Shown: in pieces, positions 26,274 to 34,958 of the stretch
Layout of the letters: every line of letters begins with the position of its first letter
How positions within the stretch are numbered: the first letter of the stretch is position 1
DNA from: JBEKTW01 sp049515655
Lineage (GTDB): Bacteria > Bacteroidota > Ignavibacteria > UBA10030 > SZUA-254
Assembly (NCBI GenBank): GCA_049515655.1
Contig: JBEKTW010000016.1
Location: 19,339-83,338 of the forward strand
Length of the DNA: 64,000 nt
Reading direction: 5' to 3'
Program-made: the position numbers and the translations under genes
The notes under the pieces: model-generated
What the model was told of the DNA's origin: nothing
The model's database searches: none
What the model saw: only the letters and a program-made list of their open reading frames with translations

Positions 26274-26387
26274 ATGCCGTCCACGGTTCCCAAGATTGTG
26301 TGTCGGATCTGTTCCTCCGAGGTGCAGCCCGGCGACAAGTTTTGCAGTTCATGCGGCGCAAGGTTGGATCGGCAAGATGTTCATTAG
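26274..26387 (+). CDS. 37-residue zinc-ribbon microprotein
   Basis: MPSTVPKIVCRICSSEVQPG continues with DKFCSSCGARLD and a short tail. The two CxxC pairs 11 residues apart form a typical zinc ribbon. It begins 5 bp after the HU stop and is followed 43 bp later by bL38, suggesting a HU / zinc-ribbon / bL38 transcript. The ribosome site is weak (AAGAAGC), consistent with coupling to HU. It could be a free-standing binding knuckle; function unknown. Confidence 0.6.
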   Translation: MPSTVPKIVCRICSSEVQPGDKFCSSCGARLDRQDVH

Positions 26388-26430
26388 TCAACATTCATTC
26401 AATCAACCATCATAATTATAAGAGGAAACC

Positions 26431-26526
26431 ATGCCCAGCGGAAAGAAACGTCTCCGGCGAAAAATGGCTACTCACAAGCGTAAGAAACGCTTGCGGAAGA
26501 TGAGACATAAGAAGAAGAACCGATAA
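26431..26526 (+). CDS. Ribosomal protein bL38-type (AURKAIP1/COX24 domain) small basic protein
   Basis: A 31-residue protein, more than half Lys/Arg: MPSGKKRLRRKMATHKRKKR followed by LRKMRHKKKNR. The core (KMATHKRKKRLRKMRHKKK) is the short AURKAIP1/COX24 domain, related to mitochondrial mS38 and described as bL38 in a Bacteroidota ribosome. AAGAGGAAACC gives a good ribosome site. Its presence supports a Bacteroidota/Chlorobi-group origin. Confidence 0.88.
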   Translation: MPSGKKRLRRKMATHKRKKRLRKMRHKKKNR

Positions 26527-26533
26527 GCAATGT

Positions 26534-26737
26534 GGCGCCAGGCATAGGTCGACGTACATCTAGTGTCCTGTCTCGGAAATATGTTGACTAATTCTTTCGG
26601 CTTTTTACCCTCACCCCTTTCCCCTCTCCCGAATTCGGGAGAGGGGAATTGAAGGGGAGAGGGTAGAGAGGAACCTAAGGATCCAAAAACTTATTCAATC
26701 TATTTGAGTGACACAATACTAGCGTATGCCTGGCGCC
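26534..26737. mobile_element. MITE-like element with 13 bp inverted ends
   Basis: Perfect inverted repeats GGCGCCAGGCATA (26534-26546) and TATGCCTGGCGCC (26725-26737) bound 204 bp that encode nothing. The middle carries the palindrome described at 26606-26666. No target-site duplication was seen, so transposition is unproven; a long-range hairpin at the end of the bL38 transcript is the alternative. Confidence 0.45.
26606..26666. repeat. CCCTC-rich intergenic palindrome
   Basis: TACCCTCACCCCTT and AAGGGGAGAGGGTA enclose the perfect palindrome CCCCTCTCCC-GAATTC-GGGAGAGGGG (26621-26646). Elements of this look recur between genes in many bacteria and behave like REP units. Confidence 0.7.
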
Positions 26738-26820
26738 TTTCTCTCTATCGTTTGAGAAATGCTTTACCGCGTTGATCTGCCGTACAATCCCCAACATTCA
26801 AATACATACTATCGAGTGTT

Positions 26821-28335
26821 ATGAAAGAACATCGCATCAAGTCTATGGCATACTTTGCGTGGGTAGCGTTGTGCTGCTCCCTTGCGTCTGCGCAGCCGAA
26901 ATCATTCACAATTTTGCACACCAATGACATTCATGCATCGTTTATGCCGCATGAAGCGTCCTGGGTGCGCTCGGAGGTGAAGCCGATGATCGGCGGATTC
27001 TCGGAGCTTTCATGGATGGTGGATAGCGTCCGGAAGGCGAAGCCGGTGAGTGTCCTTCTTGACGGAGGCGATGTCATGACCGGCAACCCGATTTCAAATG
27101 TCGAGTACAAAGGCGCCCTGGGAGGAGGATTGTTCGAGATGATGAATGCGATGGGTTACGAAGCCTGGACCATCGGCAACCACGATCTCGACATTTCGCA
27201 GGACAATCTACGCAAGCTGACCCACATCGCGGCATTTCCGACGGTTTCCGCGAACCTCACCGATACGCTCGGAGCGTTTCCGCTCAACAATAAGCCGTAC
27301 GTCATTTTGAAGAAAGACGGATTGCGGATCGGTGTCATCGGCTTGATGTCGAAAGAACTCTTCCTGTTGACGAATACAAACAATCTCAAGGGCTTGAAAG
27401 TCCTCCCTCCGGCGCAAGTTGCTCAGAAGCTCATCGATGAAGTTGCAGAGGAAACGGACGTGACCGTCGCACTTACGCACGAAGGTGTCGACGATGATTC
27501 CGTGCTTGCCGTCTCGACCCAGGGGCTGAACATTATCATTGGCGGTCACAGCCACACGCGGATCGAGAAGCCGAAGATGGTCAACGGCGTAATCATTTGT
27601 CAGACGGGGGCGAACTGTGAGAACCTCGGCGTTCTGGATGTGACGGTCGAAAATCACAAAGTCACGAGCTATGACGGCAAACTCCTGCGCCTGTGGGTGC
27701 AGCATCCAAAACAGGACAACCAGCTCGCGAAGCTCATCGACGGGATCAAAACCAAGGTCGACCAGGAGTACGACGAAGTCGTCGGCACACTCGTATCCGA
27801 TTGGAAGCGCGGCCACCAGGGCGAAAGCAATATCGGGGATTTCATTGCGGATGCGATGCGGGAAGCTTCGAACGCCGACGTTGGCATAACGAACAACAGC
27901 GGCATCCGGAAAGACCTGAAGGCCGGGCCCATCAAGAAACTCGATCTGTTCGAGATCTGTCCGTTCCGGAACTATCTCTGCACCTTCACACTCTCGGGCA
28001 AAGATCTCCGCGCGTTCGTGAAAGGGGAGGTGGAATCGATTTCGAAAGGCAGGTCCCCTCTTCAGTTGTCCGGCATCACATGTCGATGGAAGCAGCAGAA
28101 CGGGAGCATCCAGCTCCAGAGTTTGAAAGTCGGTAATCAGGACGTTGACGACGCGAAACAGTACACGGTCACAACGAGTGATTTCATCATTACCCAGGCC
28201 GACAAATACTTGAGGATGGTGCCGTCATCGGTCGTGACTTCGAACACATTGATGTTCGATGCCATGCTGGCGAAGGTGAAGAAGGAAAAATCCATCAACT
28301 CACAAGTTGAAAACCGGTTCCAGGAGGACCGCTGA
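26821..28335 (+). CDS. 5'-nucleotidase / UDP-sugar hydrolase family, exported
   Basis: A 504-residue periplasmic or surface phosphoesterase. A signal peptide (MAYFAWVALCCSLASAQ) is included; translation may begin at 26821 or at the in-frame ATG 26845. Metallophosphatase motifs: ILHTNDIHASF, LDGGDVMTGN, IGNHDLD and IIIGGHSHTRI. The C-terminal nucleotidase domain starts near GDFIADAMREASNADVGITN and has NNSGIRKDL. It would release phosphate and nucleosides from extracellular nucleotides. No typical promoter or operon partner was found. Confidence 0.93.
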   Translation: MKEHRIKSMAYFAWVALCCSLASAQPKSFTILHTNDIHASFMPHEASWVRSEVKPMIGGFSELSWMVDSVRKAKPVSVLLDGGDVMTGNPISNVEYKGALGGGLFEMMNAMGYEAWTIGNHDLDISQDNLRKLTHIAAFPTVSANLTDTLGAFPLNNKPYVILKKDGLRIGVIGLMSKELFLLTNTNNLKGLKVLPPAQVAQKLIDEVAEETDVTVALTHEGVDDDSVLAVSTQGLNIIIGGHSHTRIEKPKMVNGVIICQTGANCENLGVLDVTVENHKVTSYDGKLLRLWVQHPKQDNQLAKLIDGIKTKVDQEYDEVVGTLVSDWKRGHQGESNIGDFIADAMREASNADVGITNNSGIRKDLKAGPIKKLDLFEICPFRNYLCTFTLSGKDLRAFVKGEVESISKGRSPLQLSGITCRWKQQNGSIQLQSLKVGNQDVDDAKQYTVTTSDFIITQADKYLRMVPSSVVTSNTLMFDAMLAKVKKEKSINSQVENRFQEDR

Positions 28336-28383
28336 CTCCTTACCGTAGAGTGAGGAGATTCATGACCATCATTACGAATTCGT

Positions 28384-29097
28384 ATGGACAAAAACCACTT
28401 TGATGTTGTAATCTTAATTGGCCGGCCGGCCGCCGGGAAGTCGGAGGTGATCGACTATCTCAAGAAGACTCCTCCGGACGAGCGCCAGCGCCGCTTCCAT
28501 ATCGGGCAGTTTGAAGAATTCGACGACTTCGTTTACGTGTGGGAAACATTCGAGACCGATGACATTCTTTCACGGCACGGCAAGCCCCGGCTATGGTCCG
28601 ATGAAAAATACTGGTTCAAGGATCCCTTCGTGTGGAATCTCTACATTGAGCGTATCAATCTCGCGTATCGAAAGAAACTCGCAGCGCAGCCGCAGTATCA
28701 TGACCACATGACGTCGATTGTCGAATTTTCCCGCGGAGGAGAGAACGGCTTTGGCGAAGCCTTCTGGTATTTGCACGAAGAGATTGTGAAGCGCGCGTGC
28801 ATCGTTTACATCAAAGTCTCCTTCGAGGAGTCATTGAGGAAGAACCGGCGTCGCGCACGCCCCGGCCTGGAGGATTCCATCCTCTATCATTCACTGCCGG
28901 ATGAGAAGATGGAGTTTTACTATAAAGTCGACGATTGGGAGAAGCTCACGGCGCGCAGTCCGGCACATATCGACATCAGGGGAGTGAAGGTTCCGTACAG
29001 TGTTTTTGAGAATGAACCCGAAAAGACCGACGACCCCGTAAAACTCGGGGCCGAGTTGGAGCGGGTAACCGCGAAATTGTGGAGTATCAGGAAGTGA
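28384..29097 (+). CDS. P-loop nucleoside-kinase-like protein, unknown
   Basis: A 237-residue cytosolic protein with Walker A near the start (VVILIGRPAAGKSEVIDYL). Later parts (CIVYIKVSFEESLRKNRRRARPG and ILYHSLPDEKMEFYY) fit an adenylate-kinase-like fold with an arginine-rich lid. No signal peptide. Substrate unknown. It starts 48 bp after the nucleotidase stop, so a link to nucleotide salvage is possible but unproven. Confidence 0.8.
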   Translation: MDKNHFDVVILIGRPAAGKSEVIDYLKKTPPDERQRRFHIGQFEEFDDFVYVWETFETDDILSRHGKPRLWSDEKYWFKDPFVWNLYIERINLAYRKKLAAQPQYHDHMTSIVEFSRGGENGFGEAFWYLHEEIVKRACIVYIKVSFEESLRKNRRRARPGLEDSILYHSLPDEKMEFYYKVDDWEKLTARSPAHIDIRGVKVPYSVFENEPEKTDDPVKLGAELERVTAKLWSIRK

Positions 29098-29128
29098 CGT
29101 TACGCGGGAGGCATCACCTGCTAGCGTC

Positions 29129-29153
29129 ATTCCCGCATGCTGTAAGCGGGAAT
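29129..29153. repeat. dRS3-like hairpin repeat
   Basis: ATTCCCGC / GCGGGAAT with a 9 nt loop, flanked by GTC and CCA. This resembles the widespread ATTCCC-N-GGGAAT intergenic hairpins. It lies between convergent genes. Confidence 0.6.
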
Positions 29154-29238
29154 CCATTCGAAGGTTGCCCGATTGTAGTTCCGCCTATTGGATGCTTTGA
29201 CGATCCTGCGTAGCGTCGGTCAAGAAGTAGCGACGAGG

Positions 29239-30399
29239 TTAGCCGTCGCGCCTCCGGGACGGCTGCGCCGACTCATTCGTCAGCGCCGGAGGCCCAGTTC
29301 CCCCGGTGGCCGATAACTCCAGCATGCGCTTGCGTTCGGCGAGACTCAAGAATCCCACGGCTATCAGGATGAAGACAAGCGATATCCAGTCTTTTTCACC
29401 GGGGAATTTCCCACCAAAGACAAAATATACGACAAGCGTCGAAGCTGTTCCGGCGACAAGCGAGGTGAGCCGATTGACCAATCCGGAAAACGTTGCCGTT
29501 CTTCCTTTGAACATAAAAAGAAAAACCGACAGGAAGGCCTGGGCGCCAAAGAACGCTCCGGCAATGATTTCCCATCTCCAGTGTACGGATGGTGTTATGA
29601 AGGTCTCTTTGAAAAGCGAAATCTGCGAAACGTCTGAACTCGTCGAATGATAGAGGACAAGGCCGGTCAGGGACAAGACAATCCCTGCTGTGATTTGCTC
29701 GACGGCAAAGAAACCCTTATTGTCCTGTTTGACGCCTTTCGCTCGCGTGTTCTTGTAGTAGTTCATGAAGTACAGCCGGATGAAGTAGGCCGTGACGTAG
29801 CTTGCCAGGATGACCACGGCGGGCGTATAATTCATGAAGTCGAAATTTCCGGCTCCTCGTTCATAAAAGAGCTGAACACCGACCGCGAGGATCGCAAAAA
29901 CGACACCCATCTCTTCCTGGAAATAGACCTTCTTTTTCAGAATCCCCTGTCCAATTTGTATCGCATCCACAATTCTGCTGATGACAATGATACTTCCCCG
30001 CATGATGACCATGGCGACCATGACGGAGATCGGAAGCGTGTACATGAGTGTTGTGGTCGGGATGACAACCGCGGTGCAAATTCCCGAAGGGATAATGTAA
30101 ATGAGCTCGGAGGGGATCTTCATCCCGGCGAAGGAGACAGGGTTGTTCGATGTCAGCCTATACCATCTGAACGCGAAGACAATCAGGAGGCAGAGGAGGT
30201 TCCCGCCGATGGTGCTGTACACGAGGAACTCCATGTTCATGTGCAGCAGCAGGGCTTTCAGCGAGGCGGGGTCGACGGTGCCCTGGACGACATAATCCGT
30301 GAAGTACTTTGTTGCAACAAGGAAAACAATATAAAAGAAGAAGTAGCCGATACAGAATTGAATGAGCCTGCCCGTGCTTCCTTCAGTCGTTTTCCACAT
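29239..30399 (-). CDS. Polytopic membrane protein, DMT-like
   Basis: A 386-residue protein with about ten hydrophobic segments, arranged like two five-helix halves as in drug/metabolite transporters. Charged or polar loops include GIGFRW-like FAFRWYRLTSNNPVSF and MNYYKNTRAKGVKQDNKGFF. The C-terminal ~25 residues are hydrophilic (SATGGTGPPALTNESAQPSR). No transporter signature was recognised with confidence, so the substrate is unknown. It is divergent from the YtxH gene and convergent with the P-loop gene. Confidence 0.8.
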   Translation of the reverse strand: MWKTTEGSTGRLIQFCIGYFFFYIVFLVATKYFTDYVVQGTVDPASLKALLLHMNMEFLVYSTIGGNLLCLLIVFAFRWYRLTSNNPVSFAGMKIPSELIYIIPSGICTAVVIPTTTLMYTLPISVMVAMVIMRGSIIVISRIVDAIQIGQGILKKKVYFQEEMGVVFAILAVGVQLFYERGAGNFDFMNYTPAVVILASYVTAYFIRLYFMNYYKNTRAKGVKQDNKGFFAVEQITAGIVLSLTGLVLYHSTSSDVSQISLFKETFITPSVHWRWEIIAGAFFGAQAFLSVFLFMFKGRTATFSGLVNRLTSLVAGTASTLVVYFVFGGKFPGEKDWISLVFILIAVGFLSLAERKRMLELSATGGTGPPALTNESAQPSRRRDG

Positions 30400-30478
30400 C
30401 TTCGGTGATCGAGTGCTATATTCTCAGCATTGAATTCCGGTTAAATTAGAATTAATTCTCCTTAAATGCAAGAAGTTC

Positions 30479-30509
30479 TTGATTTTTATGGATTAAGTTC
30501 TTACTTTTA
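30479..30509 (+). promoter_or_regulatory. Promoter of the YtxH-DUF948 pair
   Basis: TTG at 30479-30481, 20 nt spacer, TACTTTTA at 30502-30509; about 45 nt of leader. Confidence 0.5.
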
Positions 30510-30559
30510 TTCCACAATCCATCATTCGTCAATCAAATTCAACACAATTCGAGGGATTT

Positions 30560-30949
30560 ATGGCTGAAGAAAACGCCGGAATGGCAAGAGGTCTTCTCAT
30601 TGGATTTCTCGCCGGAAGTGTCGTGGGGGCGGTAATCGCATTACTGTACGCTCCTAAGAGTGGAAAAGAGTTGCGCAAGGACATAAAGGAAAAAGCTTCC
30701 GACATCAAGGACGATGTTTCCGAAAAACTCAGGTTCGCGCGCGCGAAGGCCGTCGATATCATTAACGAGGGCAAGCGGATGTCTGACCAGATCGTTTCGG
30801 ATGCGAAGGAAGAAGCAGGGCATATCCTCCATGACGCCGAGAAGATGATGTCGGGTGCGCGGGAGCGTGCTGCTGAAGAATCCGGCAAGACCAAGGCCGC
30901 ATTCCGTGCCGGGGTCGATGCCTACAAGAGTGAAAAAGCTAAGTCGTGA
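30560..30949 (+). CDS. YtxH-domain protein
   Basis: A 129-residue protein. It opens with the glycine-rich membrane segment GLLIGFLAGSVVGAVIALLY followed by APKSGKELRKDI, the YtxH signature. The rest is charged amphipathic helix with repeated KEEAGHILHDAEKMM-type units. Family members are often induced by envelope or general stress. The DUF948-like gene follows after 40 bp and the pair is commonly linked. Confidence 0.9.
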   Translation: MAEENAGMARGLLIGFLAGSVVGAVIALLYAPKSGKELRKDIKEKASDIKDDVSEKLRFARAKAVDIINEGKRMSDQIVSDAKEEAGHILHDAEKMMSGARERAAEESGKTKAAFRAGVDAYKSEKAKS

Positions 30950-30989
30950 TAGTTCAACCTAAACCACTTACGGTGGAACGGAGAAAATC

Positions 30990-31376
30990 GTGGAATTAAC
31001 CCTCGTCATCATGCAAATTGTCGCGCTTGGGTGCCTGTCGGCGTTAAGTGTGTATCTTATCACCGTGCTCATTCGCGTCCGTGGAATTCTTACGGAAGTC
31101 GAGCACGATTTCAAGGAGATGAGCTCGAAGGCGATTCCGGTCTTCGAAAATCTTGAAGTCATCACGAACAAGGTGAGAAACGTCTCTGAAAATATCGATG
31201 AGCAGGTGGAGATGGTGAAAAGCTCGATCCTGTCGGTGAAGGAGATCGTCGACAGCATCGTTGACTTTGAGCGCCGTGTTCAGAATCGAATTGAAGAGCC
31301 GGTCCTTGAGACAGTGTCCGTGCTTGCTGCGTTGTTCAAGGGTGTCCGGACGTTCGTTGACCGCATTCGCGGCTGA
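30990..31376 (+). CDS. DUF948-like membrane-anchored coiled-coil protein
   Basis: A 128-residue protein with one N-terminal helix (VIMQIVALGCLSALSVYLIT) and a long cytoplasmic helical domain (VRGILTEVEHDFKEMSSKAI, ENIDEQVEMVKSSILSVKEI). This organisation matches DUF948 proteins, which often accompany YtxH proteins. Exact role unknown. Confidence 0.82.
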   Translation: MELTLVIMQIVALGCLSALSVYLITVLIRVRGILTEVEHDFKEMSSKAIPVFENLEVITNKVRNVSENIDEQVEMVKSSILSVKEIVDSIVDFERRVQNRIEEPVLETVSVLAALFKGVRTFVDRIRG

Positions 31377-31536
31377 AACAGTCACTCGCAGAGTTCTTCC
31401 CGTCAAGTCCCGCTAACGTTGTGCGACCGCTCTGAGAGTCCACGGGCGGCGCCGCAGGATTTTGTAACGACGTCAAAACAGTTGGAGGCATTGTTGTATA
31501 TTGTGAATTTCCCGAGGAAAAGGAGAACACTTCAGA

Positions 31537-33645
31537 ATGAAAGATTATTCAGTAGACACTATTCGTAACGTTGCTTTTGTAGGTCACGGCGGCGCCGGCA
31601 AGACCTCGCTCGCTGAGGCGATTCTTTACACGGCCGGCGCGATAACCCGATTTGGAAAAGTGGAGGAGGGGAACACCGTCTCCGATTACCATCCCGATGA
31701 AATAGAGCGTCAGATTTCAATCAACACGTCGCTTCTGTTTTGCGATTGGAAGGGCGTTAAGCTCAATATCATCGATACTCCCGGATACACGGATTTCACG
31801 GGCGAAGTGAAATGCGGTTTGCGCGTATGTGACACCGCCGTGGTCGTGCTGAAGGCCGTCGAGGGGGTCGAGGTCGGAGCAGAGATCGTTTGGAGGTATA
31901 CGAAGGAGTTCAATGTAGGTGCCGTTATTGTTGTCAACAAACTCGACAATGAAAATGCCGATTTTGACAAAGTTGTCGCAGCGGCCCGGGACCGCTTCTC
32001 TCACGACGTCATTCCGGTCCAATTCCCGGTTCATCAGGGTTTGACGTTTGAAGCGATCGTCGACCTTCTCCGGATGAAGGTATTGAAGTACACTCGCGAT
32101 GGAAAAGGAAAGTATACGGAAGTCGAGATTCCGTCCGACCTCAAAGCGCGCGCGGAAGAGATGAGGGCACAGCTCATCGAGCAAGTCGCCGAAACAGACG
32201 AACAACTGCTGAATGCTTTCCTGGACAAAGGAACGTTGAGCGACCAGGAGATCAAGAACGGTTTGCGGCTGGGGATTCGTTCAAGAAAGATCTTTCCGCT
32301 CCTCTGCACCGCGGGAACCCACGCGATCGGCGTTGCCTCGTTCGTGGACTTCCTGGTCGATTTCTCTTCGCATCCCGGCGAAATGGAAGATGCCGTCGGA
32401 GCCGCCCCCGGTTCGAATCAGGATAACCACAAGGAAGTCAGGGTAAAATGTGACCCTCATGGACAACCGACGCTGTTTGTGTTCAAAACGGTTTCCGAGC
32501 CGCATGTGGGTGAGCTGTCATTCTTCAGGGTATTTTCCGGAACAGTCGTGCCGGGAATGGATCTTCTTAACGAGGCGAACAACAAAACCGAGCGTCTTGC
32601 CCAGTTGTACATCATGAATGGAAAGGAACGAAAAGAAGTGGGCAGACTCGTCGCCGGCGACATCGGTGCGGTTGTGAAGCTGAAGGACACTCACACGAAC
32701 AATACGCTGAGCAGCAAGGCGTTCCAGGTTGTTCTTCCACCCATTCAATTTCCCGGGCCTGTCATCAGTATGGCGATTATCTCGAAAGCGAAAGGCGATG
32801 AAGACAGGATTGCCACCGGTCTGCATGCACTCCATGAGGAAGACCCGACATTCGTCATGTCCGTCGACCCGGAGGTGCACCAGACCGTCATCAGCGGTCA
32901 GGGCGAGTTGCACCTCGGAATTATCGTCAAGCGCCTGAAAGCCAAGTATGGCGTCGAGGTCGATATGGCCGAACCGAAGATTCCCTTCCGCGAAACTATC
33001 AGGGGGCGGGCGAATGAGGTCGAATACAAGCACAAAAAGCAGACGGGCGGCCGCGGGCAGTTTGGACACGTATGGATCAAGCTTGAGCCGTTGCCCAGAG
33101 GAGGAGGATTCGAGTTCGAGGACGCGATTGTGGGCGGCGTCGTCCCCGGACGGTTTGTGCCGGCCGTTGAAAAAGGACTCATTGAGGCGATGGAGAGCGG
33201 TGTCGTCGCCGGGTACAAAGTCGTCGATGTGAAGGTCACGCTGTTTGACGGCTCGTACCACGATGTCGATTCAGACGAAAATTCGTTCAAGATCGCCGGT
33301 CGAATGGCTTTTAAGAAAGCCTTCAAAGAGGCAAAGCCAATTCTGCTTGAGCCCATTTATGAAATTGAAGTCACCGTGCCTGAAGATTGCATGGGGGATA
33401 CGATGGGCGATATTTCCAGCCGCCGCGGAAAAATCCTGGGAATAGATACCGACGGCTCGCACCAGATCATCAAGGCGCTCGTTCCCTTGAAAGAACTCTT
33501 TCGCTATTCGACCAATCTTCGCTCCATGACCCAGGGTCGGGGTATTCACAAACAGAAATTCCACCACTACGAAGAAGTTCCGCGAGAGATCGTTGACAAA
33601 ATCATTGCTGAATACGAGAAGCAAAAAGTTGAAGAAGCTGCCTGA
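31537..33645 (+). CDS. Elongation factor G-like GTPase (EF-G II type)
   Basis: A 702-residue translation-factor GTPase. The G1 motif is GHGGAGKTSL rather than the AHIDAGKTT of true EF-G. Switch II reads IDTPGYTDFTGE, so the catalytic His is Tyr, and the G4 motif is NKLD. Domains II-V follow in EF-G order (RETIRGRANEVEYKHKKQTG, LRSMTQGRGIHKQKF). These features mark the FusA2/EF-G-like group rather than the housekeeping factor. AAAAGGAGAA precedes the ATG. A translational or ribosome-related role distinct from ordinary translocation is likely. Confidence 0.9.
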   Translation: MKDYSVDTIRNVAFVGHGGAGKTSLAEAILYTAGAITRFGKVEEGNTVSDYHPDEIERQISINTSLLFCDWKGVKLNIIDTPGYTDFTGEVKCGLRVCDTAVVVLKAVEGVEVGAEIVWRYTKEFNVGAVIVVNKLDNENADFDKVVAAARDRFSHDVIPVQFPVHQGLTFEAIVDLLRMKVLKYTRDGKGKYTEVEIPSDLKARAEEMRAQLIEQVAETDEQLLNAFLDKGTLSDQEIKNGLRLGIRSRKIFPLLCTAGTHAIGVASFVDFLVDFSSHPGEMEDAVGAAPGSNQDNHKEVRVKCDPHGQPTLFVFKTVSEPHVGELSFFRVFSGTVVPGMDLLNEANNKTERLAQLYIMNGKERKEVGRLVAGDIGAVVKLKDTHTNNTLSSKAFQVVLPPIQFPGPVISMAIISKAKGDEDRIATGLHALHEEDPTFVMSVDPEVHQTVISGQGELHLGIIVKRLKAKYGVEVDMAEPKIPFRETIRGRANEVEYKHKKQTGGRGQFGHVWIKLEPLPRGGGFEFEDAIVGGVVPGRFVPAVEKGLIEAMESGVVAGYKVVDVKVTLFDGSYHDVDSDENSFKIAGRMAFKKAFKEAKPILLEPIYEIEVTVPEDCMGDTMGDISSRRGKILGIDTDGSHQIIKALVPLKELFRYSTNLRSMTQGRGIHKQKFHHYEEVPREIVDKIIAEYEKQKVEEAA

Positions 33646-33731
33646 ACGACGCCGATGTTGCCGGCAGGACCCGTTCCGAAGTCTCTTCACGTTGTCGGAA
33701 CGATCATGATCATCTTGGAGAACTTTAGTGT

Positions 33732-34223
33732 ATGAAGAGATTATTTTCTCCCTGGCGGTCGAAGTATATCGAGTCGTTCTCTCAGCCGGCGGGAGATAAA
33801 AGCGCGTGTGTTCTCTGCAAGGCGTTCCAGGACCGTAACGACGATGAGCACCTGGTCGTCGTCCGGGGAACGGCTTCGTATGTTCTGATGAATCTTTATC
33901 CGTACAACAGCGGTCACGTGATGGTGGTCCCGTATCGGCATGTGCCGGATCTGGCGGACCTCTCTGACGAGGAGATTGTGGAAATCATGGCCTTTGTCAG
34001 GAAAATGATGAAAGCTCTCCGGGACGTCGCGCATCCCGAAGGGTTCAACGTCGGCTCGAACATCGGCCGGACGGCCGGCGCGGGCATCGATCAGCACGTA
34101 CATTTTCATATCGTCCCGCGGTGGGAGGGCGACACGAATTTTATGCCGATTCTCGCCGATACGAAGATGATTTCGGAAGATATGCGCGAAATGCTCGTGA
34201 AATTGCGGAAGGCTCTTCAGTAA
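33732..34223 (+). CDS. HIT-family nucleotide hydrolase
   Basis: A 163-residue protein with a CxxC zinc site (CVLCKAF) and the histidine triad QHVHFHIVPRW preceded by SNIGRTAGAGI. The set resembles bacterial Ap4A phosphorylase/hydrolase-like HIT proteins. NLYPYNSGHVMVVPYRH is the conserved first half. It is 86 bp after the EF-G-like gene; co-transcription is possible. Confidence 0.92.
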   Translation: MKRLFSPWRSKYIESFSQPAGDKSACVLCKAFQDRNDDEHLVVVRGTASYVLMNLYPYNSGHVMVVPYRHVPDLADLSDEEIVEIMAFVRKMMKALRDVAHPEGFNVGSNIGRTAGAGIDQHVHFHIVPRWEGDTNFMPILADTKMISEDMREMLVKLRKALQ

Positions 34224-34286
34224 TCTCACCGCCCTGCGAATTTGCCATCCATTCGTACGTATTTCATCCTTTGACCTCCGTTTCCT

Positions 34287-34317
34287 TTGCTTTTCCTTCT
34301 TATTTTCATTAAACTTT
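34287..34317 (+). promoter_or_regulatory. Promoter of the sigma / anti-sigma operon
   Basis: TTG at 34287-34289, 20 nt spacer, TAAACTTT at 34310-34317. It is of the housekeeping type; an additional autoregulated ECF promoter was not identified. Confidence 0.4.
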
Positions 34318-34358
34318 TTTGATGAATTTCCATCTAATGAACAGAAGCGCAGGGACGA

Positions 34359-34958
34359 ATGGCGCTCGATGAGTTGTCCGGAAATCCGGAAACGGGAGGG
34401 AGCCGGCAGTCGGCTACAGATTCCGAACTCATCGAGGAGTTTCGTCAGGGCAAGGTCGAAGGGTTCAACGAGCTTGTCAGGCGCTACCGGCAGAAAGTGT
34501 ACTGGATTGCGCGCCGTGTCATGGGAGCCCATGACGACGCCGATGACGTCGTCCAGGAAGTGTTCGTGCGGGTCCATCGCGGGCTCAAGCGTTTTAGGGG
34601 CGAATCGAACGTCTATACATGGTTGTACCGGATAACGATAAACGTCTCATTGAACGCTCTCCGGGCAAAACGGATTAGGGATTTTGTCCATTATGACGAT
34701 GTCGTCGAACGGCCGGATGACGGCGGAGAGTCGGCCGACGGCGGGCTGCTACGCGAAGAATACAAGACGATTCTTGAACGAGCCATAGAGCGGTTGCCTG
34801 CAAAACAGAAAATGGTCTTCATCCTGCGCTACTACGATGAAATGGACTATGAGAAGATGTCGAAACTTCTGAAGAAATCGGTTGGTGGACTAAAAGCAAA
34901 CTATTTTCATGCGGTCAAGAAGATTCAGAAATATGTCAGGAAAGAGATGAAATCATGA
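34359..34958 (+). CDS. ECF RNA polymerase sigma factor
   Basis: A 199-residue sigma-70-family factor. Region 2: FNELVRRYRQKVYWIARRVM, then DADDVVQEVFVRVHRGLKRF. Region 4: AIERLPAKQKMVFILRYYDE with the HTH around YEKMSKLLKKSVGGLKANYF. Its stop overlaps the anti-sigma start (ATGA at 34955-34958). The downstream Spy-like gene suggests an envelope-stress regulon. Confidence 0.95.
   Translation: MALDELSGNPETGGSRQSATDSELIEEFRQGKVEGFNELVRRYRQKVYWIARRVMGAHDDADDVVQEVFVRVHRGLKRFRGESNVYTWLYRITINVSLNALRAKRIRDFVHYDDVVERPDDGGESADGGLLREEYKTILERAIERLPAKQKMVFILRYYDEMDYEKMSKLLKKSVGGLKANYFHAVKKIQKYVRKEMKS

Noticed and set aside
29647..30408. 253-codon frame opposite the DMT-like membrane protein
   Set aside because: Acidic, Asp/Glu/Gly-rich antisense shadow; the minus-strand frame has a proper membrane-protein pattern.
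31497..31504. TATATTGT box before the EF-G-like gene as another consensus promoter
   Set aside because: The base triplet 20 nt upstream is CAA rather than TTG, so it was not counted in the promoter family.
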